This document shows, one piece after another, positions 23,345-35,689 of a stretch of DNA of 64,000 nt (the stretch's first letter is position 1; each line of letters opens with the position of its first letter). This DNA comes from Papaver somniferum (Eukaryota > Streptophyta > Magnoliopsida > Ranunculales > Papaveraceae), in contig NC_039359.1 in NCBI RefSeq assembly GCF_003573695.1, positions 94,113,275 to 94,177,274 of the forward strand, in the 5' to 3' direction. Under the pieces are notes generated by a model. The model was not told where the DNA came from. It worked only from the letters and a program-made list of their open reading frames with translations, and searched no databases. Made by a program: the position numbers and the translations under genes.

Positions 23345-24400
23345 TGAACTTTTTTTTCTTTCTTTCCAAATTGGTAATTCATCAAGTAACCTTCGATACA
23401 CAACTAGTAGAACCGTCTAATGTGGAATGAACACGCTCTTTCCTACATTAGATTTATCCAACCAAATTAATACAAGACCGGAGATAGAATCCCAATTTTA
23501 ATTACATCTCAAGTGTTTTGCTGCCTCCTTGACTAAAATGTCTGGCACATTGTTTGCCAATCTTTTGGGAATAAAAAAGAAACCTAGAAAACTAGAACAA
23601 ATTCCTTTTTAACTTCCTCCATTATGCTTGATTTTGACAAGATATAGAAGTTGGTATCCTGTTAAGATAATCCAACAACTTTCTGCAATCTCTTTCGATG
23701 CTGAAATGGTTGAGGTTGTGCTCCATTGCCCACTTGGATGCATGTAGTTATTCTGTTGCTTCTGCTTCTTCCGGTAATGTTGATGTGCAAGGTCCTACTC
23801 TTCATTGTTTGATATCACCTGCATCATCTGTAGATATTATAACAAAACAAGCTGGTTTGTTACAAGAAATCCAATCAGCATCAACATTAATCTTGTGTTG
23901 GTTTATGTCTGGCAGTTTACATTCCTCCTTACGACTTTGTAAAGCTTCTTGCCTTGCATTGTTATGAATTTTGTTTCTACTATGATTATGCCAGAATTGC
24001 ACATGTCTCTGAATTTCTTTTGCTAATTGTAAAATTGTCTTTTGTGTTCCTTGGAACACTCTGTTGCACCTTTCTTTCCATATAAACCACATTTTAGTAA
24101 CAATTACTTCTATGGTTATCATATTATTGGGTGTTTCTAGCCAAGACTCACAAATATCAAAGAAAATTACAACATTATCGAAATGTAGTTGAATTGGGAT
24201 AGGTACTAATGACCAGAATGATTTAGCATAAGGACAGTGAAAAAATATGCTGAATGGTTTCATCTGCTACACATCCAAGGTGATACATCTATCATAGATT
24301 TAGAAAGTTTGAGGTATATCGAAACTGCATCCTGCAAACATTTCCAAGATCTAACCAGATTCGAATTTTTCCCATCACCAGGGAGACACAATCACTTCAA
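23345..24400 (-). mobile_element. 5'-truncated LINE 3' end (zinc knuckle and RNase H remnant)
   Basis: On the minus strand, an open segment 24263-23802 begins at a zf-RVT-like block (IFFHCPYAKSFWSL), continues with the WFIWKERCNRVFQ motif typical of plant LINE C-termini, and reaches an RNase H start (NVDADW). After further decayed RNase H sequence it ends in A-rich sequence at 23349-23366 (a T/C run on the plus strand). A shift within the T-run near 24240 separates the two zinc-binding halves. Non-functional. Confidence 0.8.
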
Positions 24401-24690
24401 AGATAGGGAGGAAGTCAGTTTCATTATTTCATATATTCTCTTAACTCGTTACAGCTATGGCATATATATAGAGATCAATATCTCAATACAAGAAAGAGCT
24501 AAAACTATAGAAAACAATATATGATAATACAAGATAGAATATTGAATATTTTACATAATGTAATACCCCACCTCAAGTTGGTGCGTAGATGTCACACATG
24601 CCAACTTGTCCAGAAAATTCAAGTATTGTTTACTTGAAGCTGATTTTGTAAAAATGTCATCAAGTTGATCTAACTGATGACAATTCAATA
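24401..24690 (-). mobile_element. Copia pol C-terminus and LTR start fragment
   Basis: The minus strand from about 24680 reads DDIFTKSASSKQYLNFLDKL, the end of Copia RNase H. A one-base shift then gives GMCDIYAPT followed by a stop (about 24590-24570), the usual end of plant Copia pol. The purine-rich GAGGTGGGG (24563-24571) looks like the polypurine tract, and AT-rich LTR-like sequence follows to about 24410. The upstream part of the element is absent. Confidence 0.72.
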
Positions 24691-26141
24691 ATCTTCTTGT
24701 CCAGCTTCTCTTTGACAGCGAGCTATGATGTGAAAAAGATAGAAAGTAAATAACACATAAATTTCAATCAATAAGCTTCCATTTAAAGTTGATACGGGTT
24801 AAGAACATACTGAGAACAGAATTTACCTCGGCATCATCCTTTCCATCTTGTCTTCCCTCCTAGACATATCATGGGAAAAAAAAAAAAGAATCAGTCAATA
24901 AGCTGCCATTACAAGATAATATATGTTATAAATATGCCAAGAACCGTGAGTTCACCTTGATATCATTAACAGGTTCCAGTAAATGTCTACGACTCAATTC
25001 GGAAATAATTTCCTCAATATATTCACACATTTTCGGACCATTAGAGATACAATCTACATTGTCTTGTGACATGTCATCGATTTTCTTTAGGTCATCATAA
25101 TACACCTGCAATGAGAAGAAAATTGGAGACATTCCTAAAAAATTGAGAACTGGCTATAGTATGATGATTGATCTAAGAAACATATGATTAGATTGTTGGT
25201 TAATACCTTGAGCTGGTCTTGAACTTCCTCCGGGTAATCGTTCCTGATTTCTTTGAAGGTTATTATTTCTTCATTAATCGGAATCGCCATGGTTTTGCTT
25301 TCTTCACCACGCGATTCGAACTCATAGAAATAATTAAAGTATCCTTCCTTATCCTCATTCTGTAGCTGCTCTTCAATCCATTTCCCAAATTCATCATCTG
25401 GGCTGACCATACCTTCCTCTAACATACAGCGGAGCTCTTGGAGCATCTGTCACAAGCTCATCGTTGTAAAAGGAAAAACAAGTTACTAACAGCAACAGAA
25501 GAGAGATTACATTATAGGGACAAATTAAAGATTAGAGTTTGAGTTATAACTAATCATACCATGCATATTTTTTTAAGAGTTTAAATGAATGCAACCTGAT
25601 ATTCAGTAAAATTTCTTTCCCCATCATCAATATTTTGTTGCAATGATTTTTGGAGTTTCTGAATGTATACAACGTAATTAGACCTCAGCAACAGATCATA
25701 TGAATGTATTCCAAAAACAAAAGCATCCAATATGAGATTGTAATGATGTATGTACCTCTAGAATCCGCAAATCAAAAATTGCGTCGCTTTTGGTTCTGCC
25801 TTCATGAATAGTTGTATCCAGAAAATACAAATAATCATGAACTGGCGTTTCCTTGTCCTCATATTCTAGTTTACCCCAGTTTTCCAAGAGATATTTCAAT
25901 TCATTCCTGAAGTTTGAAATTAAATCGGATGTACCTCTCAAAATTGTGAATATAAACAAAAACCCGTAACATCCAAAACCCTAATTTATACAAGAAGGAA
26001 AAAAAAAACCTAATTAGAGAAAAAGGACATCTCAGAAACCCCAAATTAGATTAGATATAAGATTCAGTGCGTTATTATCAAATACCTATGTCGCGAAAGT
26101 ATAGCTCGCCATGATTCCTCGGATAAATCATCAGCAGCCAT
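24660..26141 (-). CDS. Seven-exon protein of unknown function, 261 aa
   Basis: Exons (minus): 26141-26086, 25936-25756, 25658-25596, 25446-25207, 25105-24956, 24859-24827, 24722-24660. All six introns (96-149 bp) have GT-AG borders and the joined frame stays open for 261 codons, strong support for a real gene. It starts MAADDLSEESW. The product is hydrophilic and rich in Glu, Asp and Lys, with helical stretches (NELKYLLENWGKLEYEDKE, EEIISELSRRHLLEP) and no signal peptide, membrane segment or domain I can name. The final exon ends IIELSSVRST then TGA at 24660-24662. That stop and the last few codons lie at or within the edge of a Copia fragment, so the native C-terminus may have been replaced. 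Its 5' end faces the divergent upstream region of the next locus, about 1.5 kb from that ATG exon. Confidence 0.8.
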
Positions 26142-27636
26142 CGTCTCTTCTTTCTCTTGTGTCTTCTGAGTTTTCAATCATCATCATTCCTTACAAAAAC
26201 AAACGGTTTTTGACTAATCCAATGGTTTTTAAATTGCGGTGCAGAATGCATCCTTCTCTTGCGCCCTCATCCAATCGTCTGAGAATGTTTCATGGACACA
26301 ACCAGTTTCACTCTGTCGCCTAATATTCAATGTGTCTAATTAATCCCCCGATGAAAGCTCAAAACGAAACGCACAGAAAGAAGTACCAAGTCCCAACCGT
26401 TTCAAATCTTGGCAATCAATCGGATTGATGCCGAATATTTTGTTCTTCTTAGCTATAAGTGTAGTGAATGGTCTTTCAAGCTCATAAATTCACATGCAGA
26501 CGTTTCTTTTTTGAGCTGATAAAACCCTCTCAACAGAACTAACACGGATCTAAAAAATTTCGCCCCCAATTTTTGTTTTTTCGCTATCAAAAGGTAAACC
26601 TGGATTTCTGATTCTCAATTTTTGTTTTCAATAGCTATGGCGTAACTACATCATTCATGGCATGAACCTTAGGTACGTTGAATCGGTTTCCTCTCTATTA
26701 ACATCACTATAATTTTCATATCACTGATTTTTGTATTGTGTCACTTTCACCAGCTCCTTTTTTTTCGTCTACGTAACTTTAGTATCCATTTTGTATGTTT
26801 GTTGTGCGTTGTAATGTGGTTATTCACATCACTCCCAAAGCTGGGATATGTATGTATATTTCTGCTAATCAATTGCTATCGTGAAAGGTGACCTGAAACT
26901 AACTTTTTATATTTCATCATTTGCTGCTTATTGTGTTTCTCTAACCTGGATATCTTTTGATAGGATTTGTTACTTCCGCCTAATGATGTGTAAATTGCTT
27001 AGTACAAATGATTATCGAAACTAACTCCCAGCTTACCCAAGAAAGCAGTATTTATTGCAAGTTGTTGCAAACGAGAATTGCAAGTTGCTGCAAACCAGAA
27101 GTGGGATGCGGTGGCTTCTTGGCAACAACAAAGTTATTTTTGCTCCTTGATAAAAATGTAAGTTTCTAGACTGTGATTAAAAATACTCTTATTATCAATT
27201 TCCAACCCAGTCGTGCCCATATGGTATCAGTATAAAGTTATGTTAATGATGTTGTTATCATAACGCGTTTTTTTGTCCTACTGTAATGCTTCAATTGGAT
27301 GCACAACATGTGCCAATTCTGCATGAATCCAACCCCATTCTAATTGAGAAAAAACGTGGCGTAGGTACAGAGTAAGGAGTTGCAGGATTCCATCACAGTT
27401 TTAGGTCTTTAAATTAGAGGATCTTCTGTCTACAAAATCAAGCATTGAGGTCAGTATATAGTTCTAAATATGATTTATTTGGCTTTGCAATATTTAAGTG
27501 GCATATGATTGTTGATTTGTTGCTATCAGGGTTCATAGTTCTCGACTAATTTAGTATTTTCTAATTTTGGTTAGTTGTCATCGACTTTTTGTTTTTGAAT
27601 TTGAATTATTGAAAATTGTTTCAGCATAACTAATTT
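26142..27636 (+). promoter_or_regulatory. Divergent intergenic region and 5' UTR of the array locus
   Basis: No coding sequence is supported. 26220-26700 is similar to 35690-36130 (shared words include CCTCATCCAAT, ATTTCTGATTC and GGCGTAACTACATCAT). In both cases the block precedes a short ATG exon, so it is probably the paralogous promoter and 5' leader. A 3' splice site TTTCAG occurs at about 27618-27624, just before the ATG at 27637. Confidence 0.5.
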
Positions 27637-27657
27637 ATGGATACTAAAGATAACGAG
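27637..27657 (+). CDS. Short ATG exon (7 codons) of the array locus
   Basis: MDTKDNE followed directly by donor GTACGT at 27658, preceded by a plausible acceptor. It is phase 0 and could splice to the acceptor CTTGCAG before GAAATTAGATAC in unit 1 (about 27835), which opens a ~61-codon exon ending at 28021. It parallels the ATG exon at 36335-36406. The product is not recognised and a transcript is needed for proof. Confidence 0.45.
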
Positions 27658-27743
27658 GTACGTTTTACTAAATTGTTTATCTGTCTTTTACTTATGAATT
27701 TGTGCACGGATTGTCAAGGACAAAAAGTAGATGATCTCCAAAG

Positions 27744-29112
27744 GATTTTGTTTATTTGCACTTGAAAGAGTTCTCATGTTGATATCACACAAACTTTCGG
27801 TAGGTGTAGTTTTGCAATACATAACTGTCTTGCAGGAAATTAGATACAACTCATTGCTTCCCACAAATCGTTGTTACTTCTGCTCTACACTTCTTGCACC
27901 TATTTTATCAAATTGTTCTTTGAAGCACTCATTTGTGATTTCGGTTAAAAATTTCTTTGTGTTCTCAATTTGTTGTGATAATTCAGCTTCAGAAATTCAT
28001 TGTGGGCTCAATAGCATTTGATGCTCATTTGTCTTAGTGAATGCAAAGTTTTGTACTATCATTAGCTTCATGTATTGGTTTAACCTATAAAAAGGGGTTC
28101 TGTTAACTGTATAACATAGTAGGATTTTCGAAAATTGTGATTATGGGTGCATTGGTTTCCTGAGACAGTCCCGTAACTAACTTAACTAAAAGCCTCTGAT
28201 TCTGTACTTTCTGGAAACACCAATTGGTGATTAGTAGTTGCCCATTATGTATGGGGCGAGCTAATTGATTTGTCTAGCAAATATACTTACCTGAAAGCAT
28301 GAATTTCGGGAAGTTCAAAGAAGTAAATGGTGAGTTATGGAGAAGATTATCAAACAGAACAAAGAAAAGCTTTTTGGAAACATCAAAGACCTTTGTATAA
28401 TATCTGTATGAGAAACGATCTTGGCAAACACAAGAAAAGCTTGCAATACATGTCAGAACTGACTGAACAAATGCTAATCATGACTCAATCGGTAGTTTTT
28501 TTCTTTTTGTTTTTTGCTATCCCGCAAATTGTTTTGCACTGAAATGATCTGTTACTGTAAACGTGGAAGCAGAAAATATTGCATACTTGATTCACGGTCA
28601 TTCTCAATTTTTTCTATTCTAGACTCGCAGTTATTATTGAAGGAGAAATGCATGGCCCCTGGGTAATTGCGCATATCAAGTCCTATGGTGAAGATGATTC
28701 AATAACTATTTGCGGTAGTAACTGTTCTACTGCTTGATTTCACATAATTTTTATACTTTCATCTTTATAAGTATAAATAAATTATTCTAATATCTGTTAT
28801 ATCCCATTAGATTATAGAAAAACCACTCATGTTGAGAAACTGTGGATCTTCTTAAACGACTCCTATCATTCCAAATCGCCCTCTATTATCTTCCACCTTT
28901 CTCTTAAATTTGTTTGTGAAAATGCTATCTGCAGGTAATTGGTGAAAGGTTTTCAAGTTCTGACCTTCCTCACATGGAAAAGGAAAAACACGTTCTAGCT
29001 ATGGATGAATATGGATGAAAGTTTGTTTACATCACTTTACATTTCTAGACAAACACCAAATTTTGTGGGAGACTATGTTTAGTTTTCATCAATTACTTAG
29101 TCATCTCAGTTT
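27744..29112 (+). repeat. Array unit 1
   Basis: ORF a is long and ends with the ICCDNSASEIHCGLNSI tail at 28021. In ORF b the upstream ATG is out of frame (AAGAAGTAAATGG), leaving the internal ATG at 28327; its conserved part is intact to 28542. It is the only unit directly joined to the ATG exon. Confidence 0.85.
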
Positions 29113-30480
29113 GATTTTGTTTATTTGCACTTGAAAGAGTTTTCAGGTTGATATCACACAAACTTTCAGTAGGTGTAGTTTTGCAATATATAACTGTCTT
29201 GCAGGAAATTAGATACAACTCGTTGCTTCCCACGAATTGTTGTTACTTCTGCTCTACACTTCTTGCACTTATTTTATCAAATTGTTCTTTGAAGCACTCA
29301 TTTGTGATTTCTGTTAAAAATTTCTTTGTGTTCTCGATTTGATTTGATAATTCAGCTTCAGAAATTCATTGCGGGCTCAATAGCATTTGATGCTCATTTG
29401 TCTTAGTGAATGCAAAGTTTTGTACTATCATTAGCTTCATGTATTGGTTTAACCTATAAAAAAGGATTCTGTTAACTGTATAACAGAGTAGGATTTTCGA
29501 AAATTGTGATTATGGGTGCATTGGTTTCCTGAGACAGTGCCGTAACTAACTTAACTAAAAGCCTCTGATTATGTACTTTCTGGAAAAACCAATTGGTGAT
29601 TAGTAGTTGCCCAATATATATGGGGCGAGCTAATTGATTTTTCTAATAAATATACTTACCTGAGAGCATGAATTTCGGGAAGTTCAAAGAAGAAATGGTG
29701 AGTTATGGAGAAAATTATCAAACAGAACAAAGAAAAGATTTTTGGAAACATCAAAGACTTTTGTATAATATCTGTATGAGAAACGATCTGGGCATACATA
29801 AGAAAAGCTTGCAATACATGTCAGAACTGACTGAATAAATGCTAATCATGACTCAATCGGTAGTTTTTTTCTTTTTGTTTTTTGCTATCCCGCAAATTGT
29901 TTTGTACTGAAATTATCTGTTACTGTAAACGTGGAAGCAGAAAATATTGCATACTTGATTCACGGTCATTCTCAATTTTTTCTATTCTAGACTCGCAGTT
30001 ATTATTGAAGGAGAAATGCATGGCCCCTGGGTAATTGCGCATATCAAGTCCTATGGTGATGATGATTCAATAACTATTTGCGGTAGTAATTGTTCTACTG
30101 CTTGATTTCACATAATTTTTATACTTTCATCTTTATAAGTAAAAATAAATTATTCTAGTATCTGTTATATCCCATTAGATTATAGAAAAACCACTCATGT
30201 TGAGAAACTGTGGATCTTCTTAAACGACTCCTATCATTCCAAATTGCCCTCTATTATCTTCCACCTTTCTCTTAAATTTGTTTGTGAAAATGCTATCTGC
30301 AGGAAATTGGTGAAAGGTTTTCAAGTTCTGACCTTCCTCACATGGAAAAGGAAAAACACGTTCTAGCTATGGATGAATATGGATGAAAGTTTGTTTACAT
30401 CACTTTACATTTCTAGACAAACACCAAATTTTGTGGGAGACTATGTTTAGTTTTCATCAATTACTTAGTCATCTCAGTTT
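29113..30480 (+). repeat. Array unit 2
   Basis: ORF a (29148-29342) is cut short by TGA after VFSI. ORF b carries TAA at 29836-29838 within SELTEQ. Both changes are shared with unit 3 only. Confidence 0.85.
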
Positions 30481-31848
30481 GATTTTGTTTATTTGCACTT
30501 GAAAGAGTTTTCAGGTTGATATCACACAAACTTTCAGTAGGTGTAGTTTTGCAATATATAACTGTCTTGCAGGAAATTAGATACAACTCGTTGCTTCCCA
30601 CGAATTGTTGTTACTTCTGCTCTACACTTCTTGCACATATTTTATCAAATTGTTCTTTGAAGCACTCATTTGTGATTTCTGTTAAAAATTTCTTTGTGTT
30701 CTCGATTTGATTTGATAATTCAGCTTCAGAAATTCATTGTGGGCTCAATAGCATTTGATGCTCATTTGTCTTGGTGAATGCAAAGTTTTGTACTATCATT
30801 AGCTTCATGTATTGGTTTAACCTATAAAAAAGGATTCTGTTAACTGTATAACAGAGTAGGATTTTCGAAAATTGTGATTATGGGTGCATTGGTTTCCTGA
30901 GACAGTCCCGTAACTAACTTAACTAAAAGCCTCTGATTATGTACTTTCTGGAAACACCAATTGGTGATTAGTAGTTGCCCATTATATATGGGGCGAGCTA
31001 ATTGATTTGTCTAGAAAATATACTTACCTGAGAGCATGAATTTCGGGAAGTTCAAAGAAGAAATGGTGAGTTATGGAGAAGATTATCAAACAGAACAAAG
31101 AAAAGCTTTTTGGAAACATCAAAGACCTTTGTATAATATCTGTATGAGAAACGATCTGGGCATACATAAGAAAAGCTTGCAATACATGTCAGAACTGACT
31201 GAATAAATGCTAATCATGACTCAATCGGTAGTTTTTTTCTTTTTGTTTTTTGCTATCCCGCAAATTGTTTTGTACTGAAATTATCTGTTACTGTAAACGT
31301 GGAAGCAGAAAATATTGCATACTTGATTCACGGTCATTCTCAATTTTTTCTATTCTAGACTCGCAGTTATTATTGAAGGAGAAATGCATGGCCCCTGGGT
31401 AATTGCGCATATCAAGTCCTATGGTGAAGATGATTCAATAACTATTTGCGGTAGTAATATTTCTACTGCTTGATTTCACATAATTTTTATACTTTCATCT
31501 TTATAAGTAAAAATAAATTATTCTAATATCTGTTATATCCCATTAGATTATAGAAAAACCACTCATGTTGAGAAACTGTGGATCTTCTTAAACGACTCCT
31601 ATCATTCCAAATCGCCCTCTATTATCTTCCACCTTTCTCTTAAATTTGTTTGTGAAAATGCTATCTGCAGGTAATTGGTGAAAGGTTTTCAAGTTCTGAC
31701 CTTCCTCACATGGAAAAGGAAAAACACGTTCTAGCTATGGATGAATATGGATGAAAGTTTGTTTACATCACTTTAAATTTCTATACAAACACCAAATTTT
31801 GTGGGAGACTATGTTTAGTTTTCATCAATTACTTAGTCATCTCATTTT
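30481..31848 (+). repeat. Array unit 3
   Basis: ORF a (30516-30710) has the same early stop as unit 2, and ORF b the same TAA at 31204-31206, exactly 1368 bp from that of unit 2. Units 2 and 3 are therefore sister copies. Confidence 0.85.
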
Positions 31849-33217
31849 GATTTTGTTTATTTGTACTTGAAAGAGTTTTCAGGTTGATATCACACAAACT
31901 TTCAGTAGGTGTAGTTTTGCAATATATAACTGTCTTGCAGGAAATTAGATACAACTCGTTGCTTCCCACGAATTGTTTTTACTTCTGCTCTACACTTCTT
32001 GCACCTATTTTATCAAATTGTTCTTTGAAGCACTCATTTGTGATTTCTGTTAAAAATCTCTTTGTGTTCTCGATTTGTTGTGATAATTCAGCTTCAGAAA
32101 CTCATTGTGGGCTCAATAGCATTTGATGCTCATTTGTCTTAGTGAATGCGAAGTTTTGTACTATCATTAGCTTCATGTATTGGTTTAACCTATAAAAAAG
32201 GATTCTGTTAACTGTATAACAGAGTAGGATTTTCGAAAATTGTGATTATGGGTGCATTGGTTTCCTGAGACAGTCCCGTAACTAACTTAACTAAAAGCCT
32301 CTGATTATGTACTTTCTGGAAACACCAATTGGTGATTAGTAGTTGCCCATTATATATGGGGCGAGCTAATTGATTTGTCTAGCAAATATACTTACCTGAG
32401 AGCATGAAATTCGGGAACTTCAAAGAAGAAATGGTGAGTTATGGAGAAGATTATCAAACAGAACAAAGAAAAGCTTTTTGGAAACATCAAAGACCTTTGT
32501 ATAATATCTGTATGAGAAACGATCTGGGCATACATAAGAAAAGCTTGCAATACATGTCAGAACTGACTGAACAAATGCTAATCATGACTCAATCGGTAGT
32601 TTTTTTCTTTTTGTTTTTTGCTATCCCGCAAATTGTTTTGTACTGAAATTATCTGTTACTGTAAACGTGGAAGCAGAAAATATTGCATACTTGATTCACG
32701 GTCATTTTCAATTTTTTCTATTCTAGACTCGCAGTTATTATTGAAAGAGAAATGCATGACCCCTGGGTAATTGCGCATATCAAGTCCTATGGTGAAGATG
32801 ATTCAATAACTATTTGCGGTAGTAATTGTTCTACTGCTTGATTTCACATAATTTTTATACTTTCATCTTTATAAGTAAAAAATAAATTATTCTAATATCT
32901 GTTATATACCATTAGATTGTAGAAAAACGACTCATGTTGAGAAACGATGGATCTTCTTAAACGACTCCTATCATTCCAAATCGCCCTCTATTATCTTCCA
33001 CCTTTTTCTTAAATTTGTTTGTGAAAATGCTATCTGCAGGTAATTGCTGAAAGGTTTTCACAATCTGACCTACCTCACATGGAAAATGAAAAATACGTTC
33101 TAGTTATGGATGAAAATGGATGAAAGTTTGTTTACATCACTTTACATTTCTATACAAACACCAAATTTTGTGGGAGACTATGTTTAGTTTGCATCAATTA
33201 CTTAGTCATCTCATTTT
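31849..33217 (+). repeat. Array unit 4
   Basis: Both ORFs are open: ORF a 31884-32126 and ORF b 32404-32646, starting MKFGNFKEEMVSYG. It lacks the stops of units 2 and 3. Confidence 0.85.
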
Positions 33218-34588
33218 GATTTTGTTTATTTGCACTTGAAAGAGTTTTCATGTTGATATCACACAAACTTTCAGTAGGTGTAGTTTTGCAATACATAACT
33301 GTCTTGCAGGAAATTAGATACAACTCGTTGCTTCCCACGAATCGTTGTTACTTCTGCTCTACACTTCTTGCACCTAATTTATCAAATTGTTCTTTGAAGT
33401 ACTCATTTGTGATTTTTGTTAAAAATTTCTTTGTGTTCTCGATTTGTTGTGATAATTCAACTTCAGAAATTCATTGTGGGCTCAATAGCATTTGATGCTC
33501 ATTTGTCTTAGTGAATGCAAAGTGTTGTACTATCATTAGCTTCATGTATTGGCTTAACCTATAAAAAAGGGTTCTGTTAACTGTATAACAGAGTAGGATT
33601 TTCAAAAATTGTGATTATTGGTGCATTGGTTTCCTGAGACAGTCCCGTAACTTACTTAACTAAAAGCCTCTGATTCTTTACTTTCTGGAAACACCAATTG
33701 GTGATTAGTAGTTGCCCATTATATATGGGGCGAGCTAATTGATTTTTCTAATAAATATACTTACCTGAAAGCATGAATTTCGGGAAGTTTAAAGAAGAAA
33801 TGGTGAGTTATGGAGAAGATTATCAAACAGAACAAAGAAAAGCTTTTTGGAAACATCAAAGACCTTTGTATAATATCTGTATGAGCAACGATCTGGGCAT
33901 ACACAAGAAAAGCTTGCAATACATGTCAGAACTGACTGAACAAATGCTAATCATGACTCAATCGGTAGTTTTTTTCTTTTTGTTTTTTGCTATCTCATAA
34001 ATTGTTTTGTACCAAAATGATCAGTTACTGTAACGTGGAAGCAGAAAATATTTCATACTTGATTCACGGTCATTCTCAATTTTTTCTATTCTAGACTCGT
34101 AGTTATTATTGAAGGAGAAATGCATGACCCCTGGGTAATTGCGCATATCAAGTCCTATGGTGAAGATGATTCAATAACTATTTGCGGTAGTAATTGTTCT
34201 ACTACTTGATTTCACATAATTTTTATACTTTCATCTTTATAAGTAAAAATAAATTATTCTAATATCTGTTATATACCATTAGATTGTAGAAAAACGACTC
34301 ATGTTGAGAAACAGTGGATCTTCTTAAACGACTCCTATCATTCCAAATCGCCCTCTATTATCTTCCACCTTTTTCTTAAATTTGTTTGTGAAAATGCTAT
34401 CCGCAGGTAATTGCTGGAAGGTTTTCAAGTTCTGACCTTCCTCGCATGGAAAAGGAAAAATACGTTCTAACTATGGATGAATATGGATGAACGTTTGTTT
34501 ACGTCACTTTACATTTCTATATAAACACCAAATTTTGTGGGAGACTATGTTTAGTTTGCATCAATTACTTAATCATCTCATTTTGATT
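33218..34588 (+). repeat. Array unit 5
   Basis: ORF a 33250-33495 and ORF b 33773-34000 are open (ORF b with R to S in NICMSND). It is the most diverged unit at its right end, where the array stops at TTTTGATTC. Confidence 0.85.
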
Positions 34589-35689
34589 CAAAAACAAAAA
34601 ATTGTTGATAATACAACAGTCTTAGCTTGAATTAAGTAGCTTTCCTCTTTTCGCTTTTCTGTTGATGAGAAGTAACTGTTCTGATCGTACTGCTACAATA
34701 TGAATTTGTGCACCACCATATTTTCTTTATGCTTCCTTTACTATGGTCTGGGAATGTGGTGGTGGTAATTGCTTCCATAGAATCTTTAAATCGCGGGGCT
34801 GTTATGATTAGGCATATAAGTGGGGATGACTCTTAACAACCTATTGAAGTTGTAGTTACTGCAACTCTCAAGTCGAGCTTCTACGCTGAGAGGGATCATA
34901 CCCCCATCTCCATTTCTCCATTTTGTCTAATCTTACAAAGTTATAGACAGAAAAAAGAAGAAAAAAGAAAAAAAGGTTTCCGGATATTCTTCCATTTACT
35001 GCAACACCAGGAAATGCTTCCGGATATTCTGGTGGTGAAAAAAAAGGCCGAGGCTTGGAATGTAAAATTAAAAAAAAAAAACGGATTTCATAGACGTCGA
35101 AAGAAGATGAACGTTGGTAGCAAGGAATGCGCATGGCGTCTTTTCCAAGATGAGAAATGAAACAAAAAAAAAGTTTAAACAGCCTAAGGATCCTCATTCC
35201 TATGAAAATCCAGAAATGCGTCTTTTGGGAAATGAAGCCAGTGGTTTGTGGTTCCTCTTATAGCGCATTTCTCTTTGGAAGTTATCTCTAAACATTAGTA
35301 TACATAGTTTATTACTCTATATTTTTGAAAAAGAGATACTATTACTTTTTCAATTTGATATATGTTTAGGCTAAAATGAAAAAAGCGATAATATCATTTA
35401 TTTTTTTTAAAACGGAGGTAGTAACTTTAATTCATAGTTTCATACCATGATGAAGATTATCGTGTCACACATTTACCATAGGATATGATCTAAATGAGTG
35501 AAGGGTCACATTCTTCCAGGAAATTAAAAGCTCAACTCCCGGGCTGCTATGGCACAGGTCATATGCTAGTCTATCTTACAAAAACAAATGTGTTTTGCTC
35601 CATCTGACGGCTTTGAATGGGTCTTTTTAAGCAATCGATGGATCTTATCAGTTTTGAAACGCAGAAAAGAGGAAGAGATAAATCGTGGA
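34589..35689. other. Spacer right of the array
   Basis: AT-rich, with A-rich runs at 34950-34975 and 35038-35080. TTCCGGATATTCT occurs twice (about 34978 and 35020). No supported gene. Confidence 0.4.

Larger units (their letters stand above)
27744..34588 (+). repeat. Five-copy head-to-tail array of a 1.37 kb gene-like unit
   Basis: Units start at GATTTTGTTTATTTG: 27744, 29113, 30481, 31849 and 33218, ending at 34588 (lengths 1369, 1368, 1368, 1369, 1371 including the shared junction). All five are complete and highly similar. Each carries the same exon-like blocks: ORF a (starts MISHKLSVGVV in units 2-4), ORF b (MVSYGEDYQTEQRKAFW, donor GTAGTT), a block reading VIIEGEMHGPWVIAHIKSYG after a CTAG acceptor, and a C-terminal VIGERFSSSDLPHMEKE block after CTGCAG that ends in a stop. 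Left and right breakpoints share TTGATT microhomology. This looks like expansion of a multi-exon gene segment and not a classical satellite. Confidence 0.93.

Noticed and set aside
26111..26323. 70-codon plus-strand ORF
   Set aside because: It overlaps exon 1 of the seven-exon gene on the other strand and a duplicated upstream region; no domain.
35280..35420. Possible Stowaway-like MITE (ACGGAGGTAGTAAC)
   Set aside because: Only one end-like motif was seen. No matching inverted end or TA duplication could be found.
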